Assembly (NCBI GenBank): GCA_002414905.1
Contig: DIAY01000107.1
Coordinates: forward strand, 13,600 to 77,599
Reading direction: 5' to 3'
Length of the DNA: 64,000 nt
Source: Holophagales bacterium UBA5066
GTDB taxonomy: Bacteria > Acidobacteriota > Thermoanaerobaculia > UBA5066
Part shown: piece by piece, positions 1-10,046 of the stretch
Layout: each line of letters begins with the position of its first letter
Numbering within the stretch: the first letter of the stretch is position 1
Translations under genes and position numbers: made by a program
The notes under the pieces: generated by a model
Seen by the model: the letters and a program-made list of their open reading frames with translations, nothing else
Told to the model about the DNA's origin: nothing
Databases searched by the model: none

Positions 1-800
1 TGGTCCCCGACCGTCGTCGAGCCCGCAAGGCCGGTCTGCCCGCAGAGGACGACGTGCCGGCCGACATCGCAGTTGTGACCGATCATGACGAGGTCGTCGA
101 CCTTGGTTCCATTTCCGACCCGGGTCAGCTCCAGCGTAGCCCGGTCGATACAGCTGTTCGCGCCGATCTCGGCGTCGGAGCCGATCTCGACTCCGCCGAC
201 CTGCGGGACCTTTCGCAGCCCTGCCGGGCCCGGGGCGTATCCGAAGCCGTCCGCGCCGAGAACGGCGCCCGAGTGAACCTCCGTCCGGGCCCCCACGTTG
301 ACGCCGTCGTAGAGGACGACGTGCGGGTGAAGCCATGCGCCAGCGGCGATCCGGCAGCGCCGGCCGACGACGACGTGCGCCTCGAGGATCGCTCCGTCCG
401 CCACCTCGGAACCTTCGCCGACGACCGCGTACGGGCCGATTTCGGCTCCGGGCGCCACGCGTGCCCCCGCCTCCACGATCGCCGTCGGATGGAGGCCAGG
501 CCGCGCCATCCGCTGCGGAAAAACACTCGCCAGAACGGCGGCCAGCGCCGCGGAGGGGTCGGAGACCTCGATGACGGTCCGGCCCGGAAACCTGCCGGCC
601 GATCTCGCGAGAAGCACACCGGCTGACGACACCGAGGCCGCGGCTTCGGCCCTGGCGTCGACGGCGAAGGCCAGGTCGTGAGGTCCCGCGTTCTCGAGCG
701 ACCTCACGCCCTCGACGACCAGAGACCCATCTCCGACGACCCGTCCCCCGCATGCGGCGGCCAGGACGGAGGTGGTCGCCGCTGCGGGAAGCTCGGCCAT
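1..800 (-). CDS. lpxD: UDP-3-O-acylglucosamine N-acyltransferase LpxD (partial)
   Basis: LpxD adds the second acyl chain to UDP-3-O-acylglucosamine in lipid A synthesis. The gene starts at the ATG at 800-798 and runs off the left edge, so 266 residues are visible and the C-terminus is missing. The N-terminal uridine-binding region (residues 1-100) is followed by hexapeptide repeats of the left-handed beta-helix type from HPTAIV (residue 104) onward. The family signature GADGFGYAP (182-190), the IGANSCIDRATL stretch (212-223) and IGHNC (240-244, holding the expected catalytic His) are all present. It starts 7 nt after the ompH stop, in the common bamA-ompH-lpxD order, so it is probably co-transcribed. 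The family call is very secure. Confidence 0.95.
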   Translation of the reverse strand, partial: MAELPAAATTSVLAAACGGRVVGDGSLVVEGVRSLENAGPHDLAFAVDARAEAAASVSSAGVLLARSAGRFPGRTVIEVSDPSAALAAVLASVFPQRMARPGLHPTAIVEAGARVAPGAEIGPYAVVGEGSEVADGAILEAHVVVGRRCRIAAGAWLHPHVVLYDGVNVGARTEVHSGAVLGADGFGYAPGPAGLRKVPQVGGVEIGSDAEIGANSCIDRATLELTRVGNGTKVDDLVMIGHNCDVGRHVVLCGQTGLAGSTTVGD

Positions 801-807
801 CCGCCTC

Positions 808-1389
808 TTACTTCTTCGGGGCTACCGCCGGGGCCGCTGCCGGGGCCGGCTTCGCGTCGGTCTTCGGGGCTGCGGCGATGGCGGTGTTGAACTTCTGGAT
901 CACCGCATCCGTGATGTCCACTCCCGGGTCCGCGTGAAGCAGGCCGCTCTGGAACTTGTTGAACACGAGCGTGTAGCCGAGCTCCTTCGAGACCGCTTCG
1001 ATGACCGGCAGGACCCTGCGTTCGAGCTCGCCCAGCTCCTTGCGCTGGAGCTCCTCGAGCTCACGCTGTGCATCGTCCTGGAAGCGCTTGAGATCCAGAG
1101 CCTTGGCCTGGTAGTCCTTCTGCGTCTTCTCCATGGCCTCTTCGGAAAGAGATTTGCCCTGTTCCTGGATCTTCTTCTCCAGGTCCCGCAGTTCGTTCTG
1201 GCGCTTGACCAGGTCTTCCTGCTTGGCCGCCTGGATCTTCTGGATCCTCGCGAGGCTCTCCTTGCCGACTGCGGACTCCTGGACGATGCGCTGGACTTCG
1301 ATCACGCCCACCTTCTGGGCCGAGGCAGGGAGGGCGAGCAGAGCGGCTGCAGCAACCGCACCCGCGACGATCAACCGGTTCCCGATCAT
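808..1389 (-). CDS. OmpH/Skp-family periplasmic chaperone
   Basis: The 193-residue product has a clear signal peptide (MIGNRLIVAGAVAAAALLALPASAQ), then VGVIEVQRIVQES, the usual start of mature OmpH/Skp proteins. Residues about 45-130 are a charged Lys/Glu/Gln-rich coiled coil, as in the tentacles of Skp. The tail is Ala/Pro/Lys rich. Skp proteins escort unfolded outer-membrane proteins across the periplasm to BamA, and the gene sits between bamA and lpxD. The start is well supported: AAGAAGGAG lies 8 nt before the ATG. A TAGAAT box about 57 nt upstream may give the gene its own transcript. Confidence 0.9.
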   Translation of the reverse strand: MIGNRLIVAGAVAAAALLALPASAQKVGVIEVQRIVQESAVGKESLARIQKIQAAKQEDLVKRQNELRDLEKKIQEQGKSLSEEAMEKTQKDYQAKALDLKRFQDDAQRELEELQRKELGELERRVLPVIEAVSKELGYTLVFNKFQSGLLHADPGVDITDAVIQKFNTAIAAAPKTDAKPAPAAAPAVAPKK

Positions 1390-1445
1390 CTACGTGACTC
1401 CTTCTTCATGTGTGGCGCTGCCGGAGACCTTCCGGCGGGCGCGCG

Positions 1446-1451
1446 ATTCTA
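1446..1451 (-). promoter_or_regulatory. Candidate -10 box upstream of ompH
   Basis: TAGAAT on the minus strand in the 110-nt gap between bamA and ompH. It would give a 5' UTR of about 50 nt that holds the AAGAAGGAG ribosome binding site. No good -35 hexamer is visible, so the call is weak. Confidence 0.3.
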
Positions 1452-1499
1452 CTGTACGAGCCTGTCCGGTGGGTGTCCAGCCGGGTTCGGGGGCGCCCA

Positions 1500-4094
1500 T
1501 CAGAATGTCGTTCCAATCGAGAACTGGAAATCGCTGCTCTTCTCCTGGAGAAGCGGGGTCCCGTTCTGCCCTTTGATGACCTTCGGATCCAGGTTGATGC
1601 CATAGATGAAGCGCAGTGGCGCCTGGAAGATCGGCAGGAACATGCGAAGTTCCGCGCCGGCCGAGGCACGCATCTTGAGCGGGTTCAGGGACTGGCCCTC
1701 GAGCCAGGCGTTGCCGGCGTCGAAGAAGAGAACGAGCTTCAGCGGCCCGGCGACGTAGTAGACCGCCTCCAGGTTGACGACGAGGTACTTGTCCCCTCCG
1801 AGAAGCGCTCCCTGGTCGTTGAAGAACGCCTGGTCGTTGTCGTCGAGCGGATAGATGCTCCCGTACTGGAAGGCGCGGACGGAACGGTCGCCACCGATCC
1901 GGAAGCGCTCGAAGATCGGGATGGTCTTCCCGTCGTAGGGACGAACGAGCCCGCCTTCCACATTCACAGCCAGGTGCGACTTGCGGTTGACGTTGTAGTA
2001 GATGGTCGCGTTCCCGACCGGCTTCACGTAGGAGAAGTCGCCCCCCAGGGGTCCGCCCGCGACCATCAGCGAAAGGCCGAACCGCCGGCCGCGCGTCGGA
2101 TCGAACGGGTCGTTCCGGCTGTCGTACCGGTATCCCGGAGCCACGGCTGAGGTCCGCCCGACGTAGTCGGCGAACGCGGAGGGGGGATAGCCTGCGCCCG
2201 GCGGCGGCGGCGGCGGAAAGACCTCGTACCGGCTCTTCATGTCGGTGTAGCTGTAGAAGAAGGAGAGTCCGTCGAAGAGACCGAGCCCGAGGCCGATCGA
2301 CGCATTGAGGCCCTTGGACTCCTGGTCGACGTCCGCGTACTTGAGGGACCGGTTGAAGATGGACCCACCGATCGACATCCGCTTGTCGAGGAACCACGGC
2401 TCGACGAACGACAGGTCGAAGTAGTTCGAGTACCCACCACGCTGGAACTGGACGCCGATCGTGTCGCCACGGCCGAGGAAGTTTCGCGTGGAGAACTGGA
2501 ACTGCCCGAAAATCCCGTCGAGCTGCGAGTAGCCGGCTCCGAACTGGATCTCGTTCCTGTTCGTGTCGGTGCCCTTGATCGTGACGTCGACGGCCTTTTT
2601 CTCGGCATCCACCCGGAACTCCGGGTCTTCCTCGATCTTGAAGTAGCCGAGCTGGGTGATCTTGAAGAGCCCCTTCTTGAACGATTCCATGTCGAGGACG
2701 TCGCCCTCGAAGAGCTGGAGCTCCCGCCGCAGGACCTTGTCTTTCGTCGTCTTGTTCCCGGTGAACTCGACGCGCCCGACCCGGAACTGGTCACCCTCGG
2801 TCACACGGATCGTGACGTCGACGAGATTCCCCTTCCCCGGCCGTTCGACGTACTCGGGGTTCATGAAGGCGTAGATGTAGCCCCGGCCCCGGTAGATCTC
2901 GTCGAGCGTCTTCATGCCGTCCACCAGAGCGGCACGGTTCAGCGGTTTGCCCGGCTCCCAGGAGAAGAACCTCAGGAGACGCTCCGGCGGGAAGACGGTC
3001 GTGCCGTCGATCTTCAGATCGCCGAAGTAGTACCGCTCCCCCTCGACGAGCGGGATCTGGATCCTCGCGCGCCGTTTGACCTTCTCCGGGCGCGTTTCTC
3101 CCGGGTTGACGACGAAAGTCTCGATGACCGGGTCCTTGACGACGATGTCCTTGTAGCCCGCGTTCTGGTAGACCTTCTTGATCGACTCGATGTCTTCCTC
3201 GTAGCTCGTCTGGTTGTAGACGTCCTTCGAGTCCCAGAACTGGTAGAAGTTCGATTCCCGGGTCTTCTTCATCGCGCGGGAGAGGCGGCTCTCCGAGATG
3301 ACGGTGTTCCCGGCGAAGTCGATCGACTGGATCTTGATCTTGTCGCCCTCGTCGACGAGGAAGACGACGCGGCGGCCGTTCTCGCCCATCGGCTCGATGG
3401 CCGTATCGACGACCGCCGAGCGGAACCCCTCGGAGCGGTAGGCTTCGATCAGGACGGCCTTCCCCTTCGCGACGTCGCGCAGGGAGACGGGCGCGCCGAC
3501 CCGGATCTCGACCTTCCCCTCCTTGAGCTTGTCCTTGAGCTGGGAGGTCGTCAGCTTCTTGTTCCCGCGGAACTCCAGGTCCGCGACCCGCGGCCTTTCC
3601 ACGACGACGGCGACGAGCCGGACCCCTCCGGCGGCCACCTCCCTTTCGAGGCTGATGTCCTCGAAGAGGCCCGAATCCCAGAGCTTCTCGAACATGCGAC
3701 GGAGCTGCCCGGCGTCGTAGGGATCGCCGACCTTCACGCCGAGGTAGAAGCCGATGGTCTCGACCGTAACGGTCTTACCACCACGGACGACGATCTCGAC
3801 GATGGGCTCGGAAGCGCTCGGTGCGGTCGTGCTCAGGGCGGAAGCCAGGGGGAGAGAGCCGGCCAGGGGGGAGGCCGACGGTGCGAGCCCTCCCGGTCTC
3901 AGGTCGAGAGTGGCGGGTGGGGGCGTGGGCGCCGGCGCCGGGGGAGGTTCCGTCTGGGCCGGGGCCGTCCCCGGGCAGACGAGCAGGAAGCCCAGCGCCA
4001 GAACGGCGGGGCGAAGGTGACGGGACGACGGCCGGTAGGAGGGCGACGCCAGACCCGGGCGGGCCGGCGCCGCCGGAGCGTGATTCTCCGTCAC
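1500..4094 (-). CDS. bamA: Outer membrane protein assembly factor BamA
   Basis: BamA folds and inserts beta-barrel proteins into the outer membrane. The 864-residue product has a signal peptide near residues 30-50 (LRPAVLALGFLLV then AQ), a Pro/Ala-rich stretch, a string of POTRA domains (the first beginning VEIVVRGGKTV), and a C-terminal 16-strand-type barrel ending in FQFSIGTTF with the expected terminal Phe. The lid-loop motif, usually VRGF, reads VRAF here. An ATG at 4178 would overlap clpC by 88 nt; I prefer the GTG at 4094, which overlaps the clpC stop as GTGA and leaves the signal peptide intact. The overlap with clpC implies translational coupling. Confidence 0.93.
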   Translation of the reverse strand: MTENHAPAAPARPGLASPSYRPSSRHLRPAVLALGFLLVCPGTAPAQTEPPPAPAPTPPPATLDLRPGGLAPSASPLAGSLPLASALSTTAPSASEPIVEIVVRGGKTVTVETIGFYLGVKVGDPYDAGQLRRMFEKLWDSGLFEDISLEREVAAGGVRLVAVVVERPRVADLEFRGNKKLTTSQLKDKLKEGKVEIRVGAPVSLRDVAKGKAVLIEAYRSEGFRSAVVDTAIEPMGENGRRVVFLVDEGDKIKIQSIDFAGNTVISESRLSRAMKKTRESNFYQFWDSKDVYNQTSYEEDIESIKKVYQNAGYKDIVVKDPVIETFVVNPGETRPEKVKRRARIQIPLVEGERYYFGDLKIDGTTVFPPERLLRFFSWEPGKPLNRAALVDGMKTLDEIYRGRGYIYAFMNPEYVERPGKGNLVDVTIRVTEGDQFRVGRVEFTGNKTTKDKVLRRELQLFEGDVLDMESFKKGLFKITQLGYFKIEEDPEFRVDAEKKAVDVTIKGTDTNRNEIQFGAGYSQLDGIFGQFQFSTRNFLGRGDTIGVQFQRGGYSNYFDLSFVEPWFLDKRMSIGGSIFNRSLKYADVDQESKGLNASIGLGLGLFDGLSFFYSYTDMKSRYEVFPPPPPPGAGYPPSAFADYVGRTSAVAPGYRYDSRNDPFDPTRGRRFGLSLMVAGGPLGGDFSYVKPVGNATIYYNVNRKSHLAVNVEGGLVRPYDGKTIPIFERFRIGGDRSVRAFQYGSIYPLDDNDQAFFNDQGALLGGDKYLVVNLEAVYYVAGPLKLVLFFDAGNAWLEGQSLNPLKMRASAGAELRMFLPIFQAPLRFIYGINLDPKVIKGQNGTPLLQEKSSDFQFSIGTTF

Positions 4095-6526
4095 GGGCCT
4101 TGCCGCCCGGGCCCAACCGCAGCGGGCGAGCGGACGAGAACCTTCAGGTCGTTGTCGATCACTGTCACTTCGAGGCACTCAAGCTGCTCCCGGGCGCCGA
4201 TAAGCAATTCGGATACCGCATCCTCCACGTGTCGCTGGATCGTTCGGCGGAGCGGGCGCGCTCCCGAGTGGGCATCCTGCCCCGACATCGAAAGGAGCCA
4301 GTCCACGGCCATCTGGTCGGCCACGAGCTCGAGACCACGATGCTTCAGGGTCTCCGCGACGTCGTCGAGCAGGAGGCGGCAGATCGCCCTGAGGTTCTCG
4401 GTCGAGAGCGGGTTGAAGACGATGACCTCGTCGATCCGGTTCGTGAACTCGGGCGAGAACTCGCGCCGGAGCTCCTTCAGCACCATCTCCTCCACCTCGC
4501 GCGCCGCCGGGGCGTTCTTTCCGTCCCCGAAGCCCACTCGCGACTGGTTGACGAGGAATTTCGTCCCGATGTTCGACGTCATGATGATGAGCGTGTTCTT
4601 GAAGTCGACCGTGTTGCCGTAGGCATCCGTGAGCTGGCCGTCCTCCAGGATCTGCAGGAGGAGGTTCGCGATGTCGGGGTGGGCTTTCTCGATCTCGTCG
4701 AGGAGGATGACCGAGTAGGGCTGCCTGCGGATCCTCTCCGTGAGCTGTCCGCCTTCCTCGTGACCGACGTAGCCCGGCGGGGAGCCGATGAGCTTGGAGA
4801 CCGCGTGCTTCTCCATGTACTCCGACATGTCGAAACGGACCAGCGACTTCTGGTTGTCGAACAGGAACTCCGCGATGCGCCGGGCGACCTCGGTCTTCCC
4901 GACGCCCGACGGTCCGAGGAAGATGAAGGATCCCATCGGGCGGTTCGGGTTCTTCACGCCCAGGCGGGAGCGGCGGATCGCCCTGGAGATGGCATCGACG
5001 GCCCGGTCCTGTCCGATGACGCGCTTCTTGAGCGTTCCTTCCATGTTGAGGAGCTTCTCGGCTTCCTCGACCTGGATCGACGTGACCGGGATGCCCGTCC
5101 AGCTCGCGATGATCTCCTCGATATCCCCCCGCACGACCTCGACCCAGGCGCTCTCGTCGACCTGCGCGCTGCGGGTCCGCTCGATCTCCTCCTTGATCTC
5201 GACCTCGCGCTCGCGGAGCGAGACCGCGAGCTCGAAGTCCTTTTCGGAGATCGCCTTCTTCATCTCTTTGACGATCTGACGGGCCTCGCTCTCGAGGCGG
5301 CGCAGATTCTGTGTGTCCGCCGTCAGCCGGAGCTTGACCTTGGCACCCGCCTCGTCGAGGAGGTCGATCGCCTTGTCGGGGAAGAAACGGTCGGGAACGT
5401 ACCGGCTCGACTGGTAGACCGCGGCCTTCACGGCATCGGGCGAGTAGCGGACCCGGTGGAACCTCTCGTAACGCTCGCGGATCCCCTCGAGGATCTCCAG
5501 GGTCTCCGCCTCGTCCGGCGGGTTCACGGTAACCGCCTGGAAGCGTCGCAGGAGCGAGCGGTCCTTCTCGATGTACTTGCGGTACTCCTTCATCGTCGTG
5601 GCGCCGATGCAGGCGACCTCACCCCGCGAGAGCGCCGGCTTGAGGATGTTCGCGGCGTCGAGCGACCCCTCGGCCGAGCCGGCCCCGATGAGGGAGTGGA
5701 TCTCGTCGATGAAGATGATGAGGTCCTGGTTCTCCCGCAGCTCCTTCAGGATTCCCTTGAGGCGCTCCTCGAACTGCCCGCGGTATTTCGTACCGGCCAC
5801 GATCAGCGAGAGGTCCATCGCGAGGATCTTCTTGTTCGCCAGGAACAGCGGGACCGCCCCCTCGATTATCCTCTGGGCGAGCCCTTCCACGATGGCCGTC
5901 TTCCCGACCCCGGGCTCGCCGAGGAGGATCGGGTTGTTCTTCGTCCGGCGCGAGAGGATCTGGATGATCCGCTCGACTTCCTTGTCACGCCCGATGAGCG
6001 GGTCGAACGTCCCCTGCGTGGCGAGGGCCGTCAGGTCCCTCGCGTACTCGGCCAGGAACGGGAGCTCCTTCTTCTGCTTGGAGGCCTCGCGTTCCTTGAT
6101 GAGGGCGATCGCCTCTTCCCGGACGCCGTAGAGGTTGAAGCCGTGCCCCGCCAGCAGGCGGGATGCGACGCACGGGTCGACGCGGAGGATGCCGATGAGG
6201 AGGTGCTCCGTCCCGACGTAGGGGTGCATCATCGATTCCGCCTCGTGCGAGGCGTAGGCGAGGATCTTCTTCGACTCCTCCGAAAGAGGGAGCTCCTGGG
6301 ACGACGACAGGCGTTCCACGAAGACCCGGTCCCCCTCGATCTCGCGGCGGACGTCATCCGGCTTCACGTTGAAGCGGGAGAAGATCTCGCGCGTCACGTC
6401 CTCCCCCTCTCGCAGAATGCCGAGGAGGATGTGCTCGGACTCGATGACCTTCGAGCCCAGCTTCGAGGCTTCGTACCGGGCGAAAAAGAGGGCGCGGCGG
6501 GCTTTTTCGTTGTACTTTTCGAACAT
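4091..6526 (-). CDS. clpC: ClpC-type AAA+ unfoldase
   Basis: Hsp100/Clp ATPase of 811 residues that unfolds proteins, normally for ClpP. The N domain (1-150) starts MFEKYNEKARRALFFARYEA and has two Clp_N repeats (EHILLGILRE and EHLLIGILRV). The first AAA+ module has Walker A GEPGVGKT (203-210). A middle region carries a UVR-like helix pair (KAISEKDFELAVSLRERE), which marks ClpC rather than ClpA or ClpB. The second AAA+ module has GPSGVGKTE and ends with the D2-small domain. A GAGGT ribosome binding site lies 8-9 nt before the ATG. The adaptor McsB and the protease ClpP are not in this window. bamA follows with a 4-nt overlap, an unusual pairing of a cytoplasmic unfoldase with the outer-membrane assembly factor. 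Confidence 0.95.
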   Translation of the reverse strand: MFEKYNEKARRALFFARYEASKLGSKVIESEHILLGILREGEDVTREIFSRFNVKPDDVRREIEGDRVFVERLSSSQELPLSEESKKILAYASHEAESMMHPYVGTEHLLIGILRVDPCVASRLLAGHGFNLYGVREEAIALIKEREASKQKKELPFLAEYARDLTALATQGTFDPLIGRDKEVERIIQILSRRTKNNPILLGEPGVGKTAIVEGLAQRIIEGAVPLFLANKKILAMDLSLIVAGTKYRGQFEERLKGILKELRENQDLIIFIDEIHSLIGAGSAEGSLDAANILKPALSRGEVACIGATTMKEYRKYIEKDRSLLRRFQAVTVNPPDEAETLEILEGIRERYERFHRVRYSPDAVKAAVYQSSRYVPDRFFPDKAIDLLDEAGAKVKLRLTADTQNLRRLESEARQIVKEMKKAISEKDFELAVSLREREVEIKEEIERTRSAQVDESAWVEVVRGDIEEIIASWTGIPVTSIQVEEAEKLLNMEGTLKKRVIGQDRAVDAISRAIRRSRLGVKNPNRPMGSFIFLGPSGVGKTEVARRIAEFLFDNQKSLVRFDMSEYMEKHAVSKLIGSPPGYVGHEEGGQLTERIRRQPYSVILLDEIEKAHPDIANLLLQILEDGQLTDAYGNTVDFKNTLIIMTSNIGTKFLVNQSRVGFGDGKNAPAAREVEEMVLKELRREFSPEFTNRIDEVIVFNPLSTENLRAICRLLLDDVAETLKHRGLELVADQMAVDWLLSMSGQDAHSGARPLRRTIQRHVEDAVSELLIGAREQLECLEVTVIDNDLKVLVRSPAAVGPGRQGP

Positions 6527-6582
6527 GGCTCAACCTCGACGGAGGCCGCTTGGGAAGCGGACTTCGACCGTCTCCGGATCCT

Positions 6583-6598
6583 AGCATACGGGGTGCCA
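6583..6598 (-). promoter_or_regulatory. Sigma54-like promoter (-24/-12) upstream of clpC
   Basis: The minus strand reads TGGCACCCCGTATGCT. It matches 10 of 12 positions of the sigma54 consensus (TGGCACG, four bases, TTGCW) and keeps the invariant GG and GC exactly 10 nt apart. Transcription would start near 6572, giving a 45-nt UTR with a GAGGT site before clpC. A chance match is possible, and TATGCT in the same stretch could serve as a sigma70 -10. Confidence 0.35.
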
Positions 6599-6611
6599 GC
6601 CCCCGGGCCGC

Positions 6612-7295
6612 TCAGGAGGTCGTGAGACCGCCCGGCGAAAGCGTCAGGACGGTGCCACAGCGGGAGGCGACGCCAGGATCGTGAGTGACGAGGAGAAGGG
6701 CTCCCGCGCGCTCCCGCGCCGCGCCGAGGAGGAGGTCCAGGACGTCCGCCGCGTGCGCGGCATCGAGGCTCCCCGTCGGTTCATCGCAGAGCAGAAGGCG
6801 CGGCCGCCGGACGACGGCCCTCGCGATGGCGACGCGCTGCCGTTCTCCGCCGGAGAGGATGCGAGGGAGGCTCGCGGCCTGGCGAACGAGGCCGACCTTC
6901 GCCAGGAGCTCCCGCGCCGTCGAGCGGGCGGCGGTGTCCCCGATTCCCGCGAGAAAGAGCGGCAATGCGACATTTTCCTCGGCCGTCAGCTCCGGCAGCA
7001 GGTGGTGCAGCTGGAACACGAACCCGACCGTCTCTCCTCGCCACCTCGCCTTCGGCTCGGGGGAGAGCGACTCCCAGTCGCGCCCGTCGACGACGACACG
7101 CCCGGCGTCCGGGCGATCGAGACCCGCGAGGAGGTGAAGCAGGGTCGACTTGCCACAGCCCGAGGGCCCGACGATCGCGACGGCGTCTCCCGCCTCGAGG
7201 GTCAGAGAGAGACCAGAGAAGAGCTCGAGGCGCGCCTCGCCCTCCCCGAATCCGCGTGCGAGCGATTCGGCGACGAGCAGCGCCTCACCCGGCAC
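6612..7295 (-). CDS. lolD: LolD-like ABC transporter ATPase (lipoprotein release)
   Basis: ABC ATPase of 227 residues with Walker A GPSGCGKST, signature [14 protein letters not shown] and Walker B LLLCDEPTGSLD. It belongs to the LolD/MacB-type ATPase family that powers extraction of lipoproteins from the inner membrane. The start is the GTG at 7295, which overlaps the end of the preceding LolC-like permease by 11 nt. The adjacency to one LolC/E-type permease points to a homodimeric LolCD system, as in bacteria that have a single permease gene. It could be a general MacB-type export ATPase, but the Lol context is the better fit. Confidence 0.85.
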   Translation of the reverse strand: MPGEALLVAESLARGFGEGEARLELFSGLSLTLEAGDAVAIVGPSGCGKSTLLHLLAGLDRPDAGRVVVDGRDWESLSPEPKARWRGETVGFVFQLHHLLPELTAEENVALPLFLAGIGDTAARSTARELLAKVGLVRQAASLPRILSGGERQRVAIARAVVRRPRLLLCDEPTGSLDAAHAADVLDLLLGAARERAGALLLVTHDPGVASRCGTVLTLSPGGLTTS

Positions 7296-8429
7296 GGAGC
7301 GCCTCCGTCACGTCGACCCGAGCGGCCATCCGGGCCGGCGCGAGCGAAGAGAGGAACGACCAGGCAAGGGAGAAGGCGCCCACGGCGAGGAGGTCCCTGA
7401 TGCTCGGCTTGAAAGGAACGTGCGCAAGCGCGAAGAGCTCGGCCGGCAGCGGGATGGCGTGAGTCACGTCGAGGACGACGGCGAGAAGCGTACCTGCGAG
7501 GAGCCCCGCGAGGGTCCCCACCGCCCCGAGCAGGAGACCGACGAGGAGAAAGACGCGGGAGAGAGCTCCCGGAGAGGCGCCGAGGACCGTCAGGACCGCC
7601 GCATCACCCCGTCGTGTCGCCGCCAGGACCGCCGAGGTCGCAGCGAGATTCAGCCCAGCCACGATGACGACGAGGAAGACCGTTGCGAAGATGGCGATCC
7701 TCTCGAGCCGCAGGGCGAGGAGAAGAGGACGGTTCGCCTCCTGCCACGTCGTCGTCGCGGTGGCCGTCGCGCCGAGCGTCTCCTTCGCCCTGGCGGCGAC
7801 GTCCGGTGCCGCTTCCGGGTCCGACAGGCGCAGCTCGAACCCCGTCGCACCTCCCTCCGGAAGGCCGAAGAGCCGCCGGGCGGTCTCGGCCGGCACGACC
7901 GCCTCCGGCTGGCGACGCCCCGTCGACGTGGCACCAACCGCAATGACGGGGAGAGCGACGGTCACCGGAACGGGACCGAGAGGCGAGAGCCGGGTCCGTG
8001 AGGAGACGATCGAGACGTCCTCCCCCGGGAGGACCGAGAGCTGCCGGGCCTGCGCGGCGTCGAGCCGGATGCCGTCGATTCCCTCCCGGCCCGCGAGGAG
8101 CGCCGGAACCGCCTGACCGCGCGCCGTGATCCAGCCCCGACCGCGGACGACGGGCGTGACCGAAACCACCCCGGGCAGGGACGCGAGCCTCGTGGCGGCC
8201 CCTTCCTCAGCCGAGAAGTCGGCCCGGCCGGCCGGCGATACGAGCACGTGGGGCGCCTCTTCGGCGAGCCTCGTGAGGACGTGCGTCTGGAAGCCCGAGA
8301 GAAGGGCGAGGGAGACGACGAGCGCCGCCACGCCGAGGACCAGCCCGACGAACGCCGCCGCGGCGACGACCCCGACCTGCGCGTCCCGCCGCGAGGCGAG
8401 GAGGTAACGGCGGGCGAGGAGGAGCTCGA

Positions 8430-8433
<4 letters not shown>
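7285..8433 (-). CDS. lolC: LolC/LolE-family permease
   Basis: FtsX/LolC-type permease of 382 residues: one N-terminal membrane segment, a long periplasmic domain (about residues 55-235) and three C-terminal membrane segments. Translation from the GTG at 8331 would delete most of the first membrane helix. Reading upstream in frame gives MIELLLARRYLLASRR, then the helix leading to LALLSGFQ, which is the N-terminus normal for LolC/LolE. The only suitable start is CTG at 8433, which overlaps the lysS stop as CTGA, the same 4-nt geometry seen elsewhere in this window. Partner ATPase LolD follows. The family is secure; the CTG start is inferred. Confidence 0.85.
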
Positions 8434-9977
<1,544 letters not shown>

Positions 9978-9986
9978 CGGGCACCG

Positions 9987-10015
9987 ATTCTCCGCGCGCC
10001 CTTCCCGGCGGTCAA
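9987..10015 (-). promoter_or_regulatory. Promoter of lysS
   Basis: On the minus strand, TTGACC (10015-10010) and GAGAAT (9992-9987) are separated by exactly 17 nt. The -10 ends 9 nt before the lysS ATG, so transcription should begin within about three bases of the start codon. Confidence 0.6.
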
Positions 10016-10046
10016 ACCACGTCGGGACTGCGGCCGTCCGGAGCGG

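Noticed and set aside
1390..2397. A 335-residue minus-strand open frame inside bamA
   Set aside because: It is a shadow in another frame of bamA; the product is Arg/Pro/Gly rich and has no domain logic.
3821..6625. A 934-residue plus-strand open frame opposite clpC
   Set aside because: Very high GC removes stops on the opposite strand. The real gene is clpC, whose motifs are complete.
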